NCBI GenBank assembly: GCA_013397115.1
Contig: VWZW01004074.1
Location: 697,920-761,919 of the forward strand
Direction of reading: 5' to 3'
Length of the DNA stretch: 64,000 bases
From: Edolisoma coerulescens
Taxonomy: Eukaryota > Chordata > Aves > Passeriformes > Campephagidae
The notes beneath the pieces were generated by a model. The model saw only the letters and a program-made list of their open reading frames with translations. It did not search any database and was not told the DNA's origin. Position numbers and translations under genes: made by a program. Of the stretch, positions 1 through 12,975 are shown piece after piece. The first letter of the stretch is position 1. Each line of letters starts with the position of its first letter.

Positions 1-3000
1 ACAAAGTTGAAGGGGAAGATGCAAGAGATGCCAGGATGAGAGTTCTCTGAGTAGGTGAGTTAGAGGAGTGTGTTTTTGCGTGGGATGGTTTTATGATAAC
101 TAACAGGTGTTTTGGAGTATGGTGGGGTTCCTAATGAAGTGATTGATAAATTCTGCCTTTGGCGTCCTTTTTTTTTACCTCATGGCATCCAGGAAAAATA
201 CCTGGGCATGAAAGACCTTTTTGGGTAGATCCAGATTAAATTGTTCCCACCAACCTTTCACTCTGGTGATAGTGGTATGGCAAAGGCCCAGTTACAGGGC
301 ATCAAATGGAAGTGGAAGGGCCTTCAGAGGAAAGGTAGTGACATGGAAGGTGTTAGGTGAGATATATTTCTGTTTCACTGCGGTGTTAAAACTTCCTCAA
401 CTGCCACCACCTCCTTTAACCCTCCCTAGGCATTAGTCTGGGCAGCTAACCATAAATGCTATTGACTGGCTCTAGGGATGATGGCAATACAAGAGTTTTC
501 TCACACTTACGCGTTCACGAGATCCTAAGGTGTAGATCAAAAAAGGAGAGCCAAGGAGATAGTCACAATACGTGGTTGATAAAACATACACAATATGTTC
601 CACCTTCTGTCTGCTGCTGGAGGCATATCCTTGCATTAACTGAGGCTTTCCCTCTCTGCCCTGATACACCACTGCCAATCCACAAGCTGAGCTGCACAAT
701 CTGCTGGGAAATGAATGCTAAATATCCATATTTATTAGGGTTTTATTTTGCTTGCCTGCAACATTTTGGGGGGCAACCTTCCAATCATGCAGTATTTCTG
801 TGATTATAAAACTTGGAAAAAAAGTTGCAAAAGAAAAATACTTTGCTCTTCCGTCTGACATCAGTCTCTCTTCCTAACTTTTCAGGATTTCTTGGACATA
901 TCTTCCTCACAGACGCCCAGGTTCCAACTCAGTCATTATGCAATATCAGTCAAGGCTTGAGTGGACTTAATCTGTCTTCTAGAGCTTGCCTGGCCTGGAG
1001 CTTCCTGAGCTGACACATTTGCTGTCTCTTCATTAAAGATGCACTCTTCTCCTTGCTGTTTTTATTTTTAACTTCACACTGCAACTCATTAAAAATGTAG
1101 TAAATAGGTGATTCCCTCCCCTGCATGGGCCTGTTGCAGTTCAGGATCCTGTTTTGCTCCTTGCTCAGGGCATTCCTTCAGTCTTAAATGGACACCTCAT
1201 CACATTTTCAGCACGGCCTCGGGAATCATGTATCATGAGGGGTGTTCCTTGCACAGAAATATATCTTCATATAGACCAGATCTGACATATTAATAATACA
1301 GATGATAGATCTGGCATTTGGAGGACTCTTTCCAAACTTCCCACCTCCTCCGCGTACACCTTCTGTTAATTTTAACAATTCCTACTACCACTTGGAGGAT
1401 GCTGTCAGGAAGACAAAAGCATGTTTTGAAAAATAACTTCTTACTTGAGCTGGTTTAGGAATTTTTTATCAAGATGTTTTTGTTAGTAAACTGAGCTAGT
1501 CAAAACAGAAATCACTAGTTGTAAAGCATAATTTTGAAAGGTTCTAGAAAAATACATATTACACTTCAAAAAAATTTTAGACAACTTTTTAAATTAAAAC
1601 TGAATTACATTTTTTTAAAGTAATATTGGAAAAATAATTCAAAATTTTAATATGAAAACAGTGTTCCTGATTCTGAGATTATTGCTATGACTGTTTTGAA
1701 TAGTGTGACTCAGGTTGATTTTTAAGTCTTAGCTCAGGGTGGTCAAACTCCTCAGTGTTTAGTCTGCTTGTTTGTTTTCTCCAGCCTTGTTTTTACCTTT
1801 TTTTTTTTTTAGGTTTAATTTATAAGAGAAGTGCACATCAAAAAGCCCAGCAACTTGTATGCATATGAAAATCCAATGACAGCAATTACTAGGAAATGTT
1901 AGTGTTATTGTAGCACCTAATCCTGCTTTTTCTGAGACAAACTTCGGTGATGCAGTTCACGTTCCAAAGATCTTACAGTCTCAGAAAAGGCAATCGGCAA
2001 ATATCTGTATAAATATACAGGGGTTCTGGGGAATAAAATGACAGTAATGTTTACTCTGGGAGCTGGTGGTCTCAGCACACTGAAATCAAGCTGCTATCAA
2101 AAAGAATAGCATTGTGTTGAATGTTCGTATTTTAAAGGCTTGGCTTTGAAAACTGAGTCAATGGAGTAATATATTTACAAGGCTAAGAATTAGGGTGATG
2201 TATGGAAGAAGTGAGAACTGATCACTGAATTGAACATTGCTGTGATTCTGGTGTTTTGAAATATGTGGTGATCATCAGCTGTTACTAAAAGCTAATAAGA
2301 GCAGTCCTGAAATGGATGAACAAAACAGAAAGACAGCACCAAAGAAATTAAATGTGGGAAAGGTGTTAGTGGCACCTACAAATAAGGCATATTGCTCAAA
2401 ACTAGGCAAGACAAAAAGTGGTCTTGTGTCTAACAATAGGTTCTGATACCGTAAAAGTTTCTTAAAATTTCCTTCATCAAAGTGGTGTTAAAAAGTAGCT
2501 TTGAAATCCTATTGCAAATGGTTTCAGCATAGTACGGTCATAATATCCAGGGAAGTTCTATTTAATAGAGTGCACAAGAAGAGAAGCTGTAAAGGGAATC
2601 TGGTCTGTCAGACACAGGACTAGAGTTGTCTTGCAATTTTAAAAAGGACCATAAGCCAGGGGAATACCATTTCTTGGCAAATTCTAGGGTTTTTTTTATT
2701 CTGGGTTACCCTATAGTTGCTACAGTTTTATTCATCTAGCAATCTCCAACGTGTGGATGTAATTGAGAATAAATGCCACAAGAAGAGAAATTTTGGGCAG
2801 AAAGGCATGCAAAGCTCAAAGTATAAAATGAGCAAGAAAAGCACATCTAGCTGCATATGTTGTTACAATTAGAATAAGGCAGGCTGACGCTGGCGTACGG
2901 GAAGAGAAGAAATACAAGAAATGCAGTGAATTACATCACTTGTTAGTCAGACAAGCACCACCAGTGTGCACGGTGGCATTAGCGTCTCCCTCCTTGCGCG

Positions 3001-4868
3001 TATTAGTTCAGATGAATAACTTGCAGGAGCAGCAGGCCGACAATACAAAGATGCTTGCAGTGTAGCACCCTACAAGGAACATGGGTGTCTGCTGATTGGA
3101 TAATGGTGCTGTTTTTATCTCAAAACAATGGTATTGTCAGCAAAAGAAAAGCCAGGCATCAGAAGAAAAAAAAACAAGAAAAAAAAAGACTGAACTTAAG
3201 TTCTGTTTGTTACCTGCTCTCTCCTTTACCCAAAGCATCTTATGGGATTAAAACCCACATATTTGGAAAACCAAAAATCCACTAGAACACCGAAGGAAAA
3301 TAGTGTCTGTTTGGTTAAGTGTCTGATAGCTTTAGTCTCAAAAGGAATCAAGCAAGCGTGGAAGGGATTATGGAGGCCACTGGAACTGAGGAGAAACATC
3401 CGTTCTCAATGCAATACCAAGCCCAGCTGAAAGGAGTTCAATCCCTCCCTGTTGATTAGGGTGAGGGGAGCTCACACACTTCCCTCCCAAATTCTCCCTG
3501 TTACTTTTTTACCTTTGCCTGTGTGTGCCTGGGTGTTGGACTCTGCATGAGGAGCAGTCCACTGTCACCAGCATAACTGGCCAAGCTCAAGAAGTCCCAT
3601 GGGAAGAGCACAGCAGCTGACAAAGCTGTGAACCACAGAGTTGTCCAGATGGACCACAAGCCATGCATATAAACCCTCTCAGAAAGCAGAATTAAGAGGA
3701 GGGTTGAAGTTCATTGCTGTGAATTTAGAGTGGCCAGTACAACAAAAGGCAAATTGGGACGATGTGTTCGGTTTTTTTTATTTCTTTTTAGCATCCTGAA
3801 AGGACAGAAGCAGCTTTGAGCCCTCCTTTTGTTTGTTCGGGGATTTTTTTTGGTTAAGTAGTAAAATGTGATTAAAAAAAAAAAAAGCCCTAGCAGAAGA
3901 ACTTCCTTTTTCAGTGTTTGTACGTTGCACTTGGATGGTGGCTTGATCTCTGCTGAGTGATCTGGAAAGCAACCAAATATTTTATTAGTGCAAACAAAAG
4001 CCTATGAAATGGGTTAAAGTCCTTTGCAAAGCCCTTTTAACTTCTAAAATTACTGATTAAACTTCTTCTTCAAATGTGGAAGTGTGTAATTTTCTATCTT
4101 TGGTTGTGTATCCATTTAGCAAATCACTAAAGAGTAAAGCAGTTTTCATTTAATCAAGCTTAAAGACACCTTTGGCTTGTTTTTTTTCTCCAGAAGTTGA
4201 ATTTTGGTTCGATTTTATTTCTTAAGAATTCACATTATTATGTCCATTATGCACTGTATTGCAACATTTTAACCTAACATCAATTTTTCCTTCTGTCTTA
4301 AAAGTCACGTTCTTCAGCTTCTTTACTCTTGACTAAAAATAATCTGAATTGTTGCCAATTTCTTGTTTGTCTATATTTTCTGGCTTAGTATAAATGCAAA
4401 AGTTTTAAGCAGTATGGTAGAGTGCATGGTCTATGTCATGTGGAACACTGATCTGTTACTATTCTGGTTTTCTATCTCCCCTCTGCACTATTGCTTCTGC
4501 AGTTTATAGTACACTATTGTTGCTTTACATGGAGCTCCAGGGTTGAGAACTTACTGTGAAAATCTCTTATCTTCAGAAGCGTATTGGTTTATGTCAACAG
4601 ATTATCATAATAATAATAATCAGGATCGAAGTGCAGGGTTTGCTTTAGTTTTAAGGCTGTTTTCCTGAGAAACATAAGGCATAAGTGACTGGTTTCTTTC
4701 CTTTTCTGCCTTCTGCCATTCTCCAGCACTCAGAATGGAGATGTCTCAGTTGGATGCCTCATTGATGTAGACTTTTAATACAGCTGAGCTAGTGTAAAAT
4801 GTAGTTACTTTGAAAGGAGTGGTCCCATTTCTTTCCCCAATATCCAGTATGGGAGATACTTTTTTTTT

Positions 4869-4919
4869 AATATATATATCTATATCTATGTAGGGTTAAT
4901 CATATATATATATATATAT
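4869..4919. repeat. (TA)n simple repeat
   Basis: Alternating TA dinucleotides in two blocks, separated by a short TATCTATATC-like interruption and a TAGGGTTAATC spacer. Ordinary microsatellite in intronic DNA. Confidence 0.9.
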
Positions 4920-6050
4920 GGCCTAACCAACTGCTCCTTTAAGGGCAGGCTTATTTTTATCAGCCTTCTGGAAGTGACAGTGAGGGAGAAGGCGTGTCCT
5001 GGGGAAGGGAGACAGACACATACTTTTTTCCTTTCTTAATTCTGTCCCTGAAAAACCTTTAAAGGAAACTCTGCATCAAACATATTCAAAAAAAAAAAAA
5101 TAAGAAAAGGGTAAGAAATTTCCCAATAAATTCTCGGTTTGGACATAAAAACCTCAGCCTAAGTTGCTAGAAAAACTCTTGCGTTGTGTTCACTGGAATT
5201 TGTGTTACACCTGTAGCCCACTGGTAAACATAAAGCTCATAGTTGTGCAGTTCTTCTGATGTTACATCAGTTTACACGAGCCGAAGATCTGGAGTCTCGA
5301 TCTCTCTTGACTGACTGCTCAGATGGGGTCAGTAATGATCTGCCATTATGTTCTCCTACAGCACATGTGCCAAGGTGAGATAAAAGTAACTTCTGAAGAC
5401 AGGTTTGTCACACCTGCTGTGCCAAAACTTAGGAAAGATGAAGTACAATGAAGCAGAGCCTCTGTTTACAAGGCGCCCTTTCAACCTACTTCGCATACGT
5501 CTCCGCAGAGAAAGTGTGTTGAAGATCAGACTGAATGATAGAACAAAAGTGTTGAGCTAGATACTTTTTTCATCCAACATTGTCAAAATTGTACAACTTC
5601 AGAGCAGCTTTTGAAATGCGAAGTGCAATCAGAAACACTCATGCGGTGCCTTTTGCAGTTGTGCCTGGTAGAGTAACCAGCCACTTTTTTTGTCTCTTGC
5701 TGTTTCAATTTTTGAAGAAGTTTCATCTCCCATCTCTGTTAAAGCTGTGAAGTGGATGGAATGCGTATTTGCTAAGGCAACTGTCATTATGAATCTGTAT
5801 TCTCTTGAAAAGAGGATTAATCTTAATAGTTTGATGCAAAAATCCATTTAAAAAACTGGACTAAAGCAGCAGTAATGTGGTTGGTGGAAGATTTGCCCAG
5901 ACCACATTGTCTTCATAAAATAAAGTCAACAAAACATCCTCACAAGGAGATTGTTACAGGTGGGATAAAATATCGTACAATTAAGAAAAAACTCTGAAAT
6001 AATTTGTTTACACCAGTGCTTGTGAAAGAGAGAAAGTAGTTAGATTTAAG

Positions 6051-6092
6051 AAGATGCAAAACTAAGATGCAAAACTAAGATACAAAACTAAG
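6051..6092. repeat. tandem repeat, three copies of a 13-bp unit
   Basis: The unit AAGATGCAAAACT occurs at 6051-6063 and 6064-6076. A third copy with one change (G to A in the sixth position) follows at 6077-6089, then AAG. No function can be read from it. Confidence 0.9.
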
Positions 6093-9000
6093 TTTTTTTT
6101 AAGGCTAGCTGTTGGGATAACAGCTGGATACAGTCTTGAATGTTACAGGTGTTCATAAAAATACCTTTTGTTTTTATGTATATGTACATATAATATATTG
6201 CCCTGGAATAACTCTACTTCCTACCCAGCCAGAGAAATTTCAGTACTCAAAGTGGCGTAACCATGATCCGACGCTGCTGCTGTGAATTACTGATAATAAT
6301 ACAATGAAGTACTGTTATTTAAAAGAAAATAAACACAGAAGCCGTATATTTGTAATACTGTATGCCTTTTTTCCAAACAAAAATATCTAAATTATCTGCT
6401 CTACATACCATTTATGTTGTAAACATATTTAAGAACACACACTGAAATGCATTAGGGCACAAATTATCAAACTGTTAATTCTTCTTTAATGACTGTTTTC
6501 TTAATTTTACAATCTTAGAATGCATAAAAAAGCTTTTGTTTTTAGTAAGTATTTGTAATTTAAAATGCTTTAAAGTTTATTATGTTTTAGATGCCTTTAA
6601 GAAACAAAGACAAATCATAAACATTGGCACTTTGAACTATGATATTCTAAATGTAAATGCATCTGAAAACTGGGAAGTCCTAAAATTTAATGTGGAAGAA
6701 GAGGAGGAAAGACAGCATTGTATTGTTGTATTAAGAGTTCTTTAAGCATCTCATTGAAACATGGATAAAGAAATACAGACTGTCATCTATTTTCTTTGAG
6801 AATATTCCTTGAAAGAGGCAACTAAAGAAAGTAAGAAGTTGTGCTTCAAAAGACTGCTCTGAAACTGACTGGAAAGATGGAAAACAGAGTAGGCTTAGTG
6901 GTTCATTGTTGTTGTATCACAAGGTTGACAGTGGGATCTGTGCTTATTTATATTTAGTGATCTCTTTTTAAAAAAAGTATTGCAGTGAGCAGCAAAGGTA
7001 CAAAACTTGCAGAGAAACACTTTATTACTTAAGGTACAAGAACACGGAAATTTCAGAGGGACTACCTAAAGCAGCAGGCTAAGTGAAGTGATGAACAGCA
7101 GGAAGATAACTTGAACTGAACATTTTTCTTGCTAGCCCCTAAACAGAATTTTTAGTGTGAGATGCAGATAGGAACACCTGAACGCTGCTAAGGGCAACTC
7201 CAAGAAGACTTGGCCTAATACTGGACTTAAGAAGCTCTGAAGGTTTCTGTTTGTCACACACATTTGTTATTACTCTTCAGTCATGCCTGGCGTGTAATGA
7301 ATCTGTAGATAACACGCTGGCTGGCACAGTGTCTTCCATGCCTTAGCACTGCTGTCCTTTGGATTTCAGCTTGGATTCCTGTGTTGTTTGAAAGATGGGC
7401 TAGAATGAGAGGGAATGGAGTAACTGGCTGACGAGGTCACTATGAGAGGTGTCCCAGTGTACTTTCAGTGCGTACACAGTTGGGGAATCTAGGCCAAGCC
7501 GTTGATGAAAGCTGGTACAACGAGAACAAAGAGGATATTAAGTGATTTTTTAAAAAATCATGTATCTAAAGGGAATACAGTAAATATTATAGAGAGGAAA
7601 AAAATTATAGACAAGATGAAATAATGACTGATGTAGTTGGAAATTTCTATTCTGGAATTGAATGAGTAAGACAAGGGGACGTCTAGCGAAATCAAAGGGT
7701 GTCAAATTCAAAAGAGAAATGTTTAGGTAATAGCTTTAGTTATAGCTTATGTTTAGTCCTGAGAGCTCTTTGCTAAAACATGTTTGAGTCCAAGAGAGGG
7801 AGGTAATGGCCATTTAAAAAAAAATTAGGCATTTATGAGGATAATGGGAATATACAGTATTCATAGGAATGGTGTTGTTTTACAAAGAACTTAAGTTCTC
7901 TTTCCTCAGAAGTAAGGAAATGTTTTGTGACATATCTGAAAATTGTAATTCAGTCATTTTTACATGTTTTTCTACATCATTAACCAGTATTATTTATGGA
8001 TTAATTCTCTTTACTATTATTTGTAAAATTACCTTTTTACTGTGCAGATGTTCAGAGATTCTAATCATTGCCCTGTTAGGACATCAGGATAGGCACTGGA
8101 AAGGCAGTGAGAAGGTAGAGCTCTGATCTGGTTCCTGCTGAGGTCCTTATGTGAAGCACCCTTCCTTTACAAAAATTGCATATAGAAATGTATAAAACAA
8201 TCATTTTAGAAAAAAAAAGCTTCAAAGCTCAGATGCTTTAAGTAAAGAGCACTGATTGTCATTCATCCTCGTTTAGTTTGGTATAGTCACCTCAAAACCC
8301 CATCCAGTGTGAACAGAATTATTGCATTGTATTCTCCCCTCATCCATTTGTTTTCTGGATGGATTTCAAATTCAGTGGGCACTTTTGAGAAATACATGAG
8401 TTGGAATGAGTTGAAAGCAGCAGTAAATGCAAAGCTAATGCTTATTTTACCAGACATAACACTTTATTGACAGAGCTAATTTTAAAATAATTTTCAGCAA
8501 ACAGAAAGAATATCCTGCCAAGGCTTCTCTCAAAGTTGGTGAGTGGGTGAAGATGTATTTGTGGCAGTGCAGGGTAACGCCCTTTCACCAAGGAATTCAA
8601 AGATAGTGGGGTTTTTTCTTATATTAGTACAAGCAGGCAAACTGAATATGGTCATAATGGGTATTTCAAACAACTTACTATGTGGTTTGTGATTTTCTGT
8701 TTCAATTTCTGAATAGAAGAGATGACAGATTATTCTGCATTCTTTAGAGAATCATCTATTTTTACCTTCAGTGCATGGGTAGGCAATTAGCTTGAAAACC
8801 TGTTTTAAATATTTAAAAGTTTATACAAAAGACAAATTACATCTTTGATTGCTATTATTGAAAGCTAGTGGAGCATTTTGTTTTCTTGTTTCTTTGCACA
8901 TTGATAGTGCTTTTTGTTCCATTAGCTTTATTGGGTCCTGTATAGTCAGTCACGTTTGGGAGGTGTTTTTACAAATGATCTTTCTGAGACAGACAATGGA

Positions 9001-9108
9001 GCAGCGGAAAAAACCTTTTTAAATAGGTGAGAGGGAGAAAAAAAGGAAATTTAAACATTTCTTATTCCATGTCCTTGTAGGAAGTGGAAAGTTTACCACT
9101 AAACTGGT

Positions 9109-9134
9109 TTTTTACTGTTAAAAAACAGTAAAAA
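9109..9134. repeat. perfect inverted repeat, 11-bp arms
   Basis: TTTTTACTGTT (9109-9119) and its exact complement AACAGTAAAAA (9124-9134) are separated by four A residues. An outer pair GTTTAC (9091-9096) and GTAAAC (9135-9140) brackets it. AT-rich hairpins of this size arise by chance in DNA of this composition. Confidence 0.85.
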
Positions 9135-11064
9135 GTAAACAAATTAGAAATCTTACCATTAATGAGAAATATATATTGTATAATAACTCTATAGAAAGAG
9201 AATGGGTTTTCTCAAATGTATATGGTACCAGATGGTAATGATAGGAAGTGGAGGGCTTGCCCAAACCATTGGTCAGGAACTAGGACCTCTTCTGAAAGAA
9301 ATATGCTGAAATTAGGGTTTTCTGAACTTGATTTGTTTTCTGCTCTTAAGAATCAGAGCAAATGTTTATTTCAAGGATTTTCTTTCTCTTTCTGGAGTGC
9401 TAGATTCAGAGACCCTTTAGATGCTCTAAAGAAAAAGTAAAAAATAACGAGTGTATTATGTTTATTCAGCTTTGAAAGCAATGAGTAAAATTATTCACTT
9501 ATGAGTACCTTTAAGACACATAAAAAACAAATGCTGTGCTTTTTTTTATTCTTCAAATTGGTGGCTTTAGGTACCTGTTATGTTTATTGACCTCATGGAA
9601 AAGTGCTGATGCTTTGCATTCAGATTTCTTTTTGCATTTCCAAATACAGATGTAACTAGCTAACATTAAAGATTGAGCACTAAGTCTTCTGATAAAGTAA
9701 ACAAGCCAAAACAATCAGTATTGCCCGCTGATCCTTATTTTTCAGCTTGCTGTGAAGCTTTGAGGAAGAAAATTGACTTGTTACAATATGTTAAAATATT
9801 CTGCTGTGGAGTCCTTTCTTTTTTTCTAGTATAAAGTTTTACTCTGGCACAGTGGTCATCTTCAAGGAATCATTGTTCCTCTTTTATATCTTGTAATAGT
9901 TAAGGGTTCCCTGCTACTGTTTTTTTGGCATAGTCCAGTTTGAAATGTCATTTTATAGTTTAATGAGGTATATTAATAGAGTAGTGATTGGTGCATGACA
10001 TGTTAAGGAGTTCTCTATTGAATGTTTCAGGCATGTCAGTAATACACAATTTTAAAAACCAGTAATAAACTCTAGAGTCTTTTCAGTTAAAGTGTAATAT
10101 AAAGAAATTTTCACCACACTACTGTGTATTATAAATTACAGCCGTAATAGTGTAATGTAGTATCAATAGGACAAATACTCACATACGTTCAGGTTAAAAA
10201 CGGTGGGAATAATAATAAATAACATTTATATCAGGGTAAACCTGTATAAAAGTCAGTGGGTCTGTAGTTCACCTGATATAAATATCTCAATACTTTTCCG
10301 TCTGTAATTTTGTCTAATATTTTAGTACTTAGTGTCAGCATTAGCTATACTATGATCTAAGAACTTAATCAAATTCAGTGATCACATTTTCAAACGTTTC
10401 AGTCTTTTATGTGTTGGGGGGTTTTTTAATATACTTAAATGTTATCCTATCTTTCTCCTATAACTACTACGTTTACTCTTTGGATAGGCCTCATACTCTT
10501 TGAAGACTAAAAAGAAAAATCCAGTATTCTGAGGCAATTTTAGATTCTCCTGCACAGAAGTGAGTTGGGCAGCACTGTGTCAGGGTTAGGGAAGGCCCCT
10601 GGGGAGGCTGTTTAAACCTTTGGATGAAAACTGAGATACTCCAGCGTCCCTGGCAATCCTCAGCCTTTCAGGAGGATTTCTGTTGGTTTCAGGGTGATAT
10701 GAACTGTTATATGATCGTTGTGTCCTTTTACAGACCTTGTTTATAGGTCAGTAATTTCCTTGGTATGTGTCCAGTTTTCACAGATACTCTTGTAATTCTG
10801 CACTAATTGTACCGTAACTTCATTTAGGAGTAAAATGTTTTTTTAGAGGGTGAAGTTAAGTAGGGAAATTGGTTTGGTATTATTTAAGCTTCTTTTAATT
10901 TAGATTTTTCAGAAATTACTGTGAAATCCTAGAACTGCTCTGCCCAGTGTTTGTACCTCAGATCAGTCTCATTTACATCTGTTAGATACTGTGAAATGAC
11001 TGTTTTGAACAAATCAACAAATTAAATGTAACTACAACTGCTTTGTAGTATCTCTGCTACTGAT

Positions 11065-12975
11065 AGCCTTGGCTGCACTGGTCACAATATTGTATTTTGG
11101 GAACCTGCTGAACACACTGAAGGTTAGTATTAAGACAAATGTTTTAAATTTTAGAAGAGGAAACTTCAGCTTGCTCAGAGCTTGGTTGGGAGGGATTCTG
11201 TGGGAAGCTACTGTGGAGGATAAAGGAGACAGCAAGTACTGGGAGATTTTCAAGAACACTCTCCTGGAAGCACAAAACCCATTCATGCCCTTTAAAGGTG
11301 AGGGAGGTAGGGAGAGACCTCCTTGGTTTAACTGCAAGCTTTTGAGTCTGCTCAAAGCCAGGAGAAGTGCACTGTAGATGGGAGAGCAGACGGGCACCCA
11401 GTAAGAACTACAAGAACATTGCCAGGGTGTGCAGAGATGCAGTTTGACAAGCGAAAGCTCAGCTCAAATTTAAATTGGCCGGAGATGTCAAAAACTACAA
11501 GAAAGGGTTCTTTAGGTACAAAAAACCCAAGCAGAAACAGAAGGAAAATACTGGCCCACTGTTAAACAGGAGAAGTGAACAGTCACCAGCAGTGCTGGAA
11601 AGGCAGAGAAGTTCTCAACACTTTCTTCACCACCATCTACCAGCCCTGCTGGGCCCCTGGCCTTGGGAACAAAAGTCCAGGTGGATGCAAACACAAACCC
11701 TTCCATCAGTGAAGGAAGAGTTGTTGTGTGACCTGTCACAGGAATTTGACCCATACACACTGATGGGCCCTGTCACTGTTCACCAGTGGTGTTAGGAGGC
11801 TGCTGACATCACCTCAAGGCCACTCTCCATAATTTTAGAGACGTTGAGAAGTTGTGGAGATCAGGGATGTCTCAGAAAACTGGAAGAAGGCTGATGTCGC
11901 TCCCATCTACAAGAAAGGCTTAGAGGAGAATCTAGGAAATTATAGGCCTATTAGTCTTACTTAAGTCCCTGGGAAAGTGATAGAATGAGTCCTGCTGGGA
12001 GCCATCACGGTTGGGATGAAGCATGTCATTTGGAAGAGCCAGCATGGATTCACCAAGGGCAAATCATGCTTGGCAAACCTGACCACCTTCTACAACAGAG
12101 TAACCTGCTCGGTGGATGTGGGGGGTGAGTGGTGACATTGTCTACCTAGATCTCTCCAGAGCTTCCAAAATGTTCTCCTACAGCCTCCTTCTAAAGAAAC
12201 TAATGTGTGATAGTCTGGCCTGGTGTCCTGTGTAAGGAAAACATAATCCAGGAGTGTGTCATAGGCTGGTATCTACCTGGCTGGGGAGCAGCTCTGTGGA
12301 AAGGGACCTGGAGTTGGTCCTGCTGGACAAACAGCTCAATCTGAGCGATCCGTGTGCTGCTCCTGCAGCAAAGAAAGCCAACGGGGTGCTGGGCTGCATC
12401 AACAAGGGCATCACCAGCAGGAATGGAGAAGTCATTGTCCCTCTCTGATTGGCACTTCTCAGGCTGCACCTGGAATACTGTGTTCAGTTTTGGTCCCCAC
12501 TATGCAAAAAAGCTGTGGGCAGGCTGGGGAGGGTCCAGAGAAGGGCCACAAAGATGATCAAAGGCCTGGGCAGCCTGCCACATGAGGAAAGGCTGAGAGA
12601 CAAATGGATTTGTTCAGCGTTGAGAAAAGAAGGCTCAGATAGGACCTTATCACCATGTCCCAGTATTTATAGGGTGGCTACAAAGAAGACGGAGACTCTG
12701 TTTTAAAAAGGAGTCATATGGAAAAGATATGGGGTAATGGGTGGATACAAGTTGCTCCTGGGGAGATGGGTCACAAGAGGAAAATTTTTCATAATGCGAA
12801 TAATCAGCCACTGGAATAATCTCCCGAGGGAAGTGGTGTATTCCCCAGCATTGGACACTTTCAAGAATCAGCTCGACAGAGTGCTAAGTCATCTTGTCTA
12901 GACCATGCTTTTGCAAGAAAGGTTGGACCAGAAGATCCTTGAGGTCCTTCCAGTCTGGTATTCTATGAATCTGTG
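11065..12975 (+). mobile_element. CR1 LINE, 5'-truncated, with the reverse transcriptase core deleted
   Basis: Translated fragments follow the order of a CR1 ORF2. They start with the end of the endonuclease domain (around 11065-11400) and the linker with a DVKNYKKGFFRY-like motif (11480-11525). The start of the reverse transcriptase follows, with a DPYTLMGP motif near 11750, then a GFTKGKSCLTNL-like segment near 12045-12085. The text then jumps to the region after the catalytic core (SSSVERDLELVLLDKQLNLS, from 12285) and runs on to the 3' end. The tail GAGGTCCTTCCAGTCTGGTATTCTATGAATCTG is the usual CR1 3' terminus. Several stops and frameshifts are visible, and the catalytic aspartates are missing. 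The element is dead. It lies in the same orientation as CDYL. Confidence 0.92.

Noticed and set aside
11032..11397. 121-codon - strand open frame
   Set aside because: It is the antisense shadow of the CR1 at 11065-12975.
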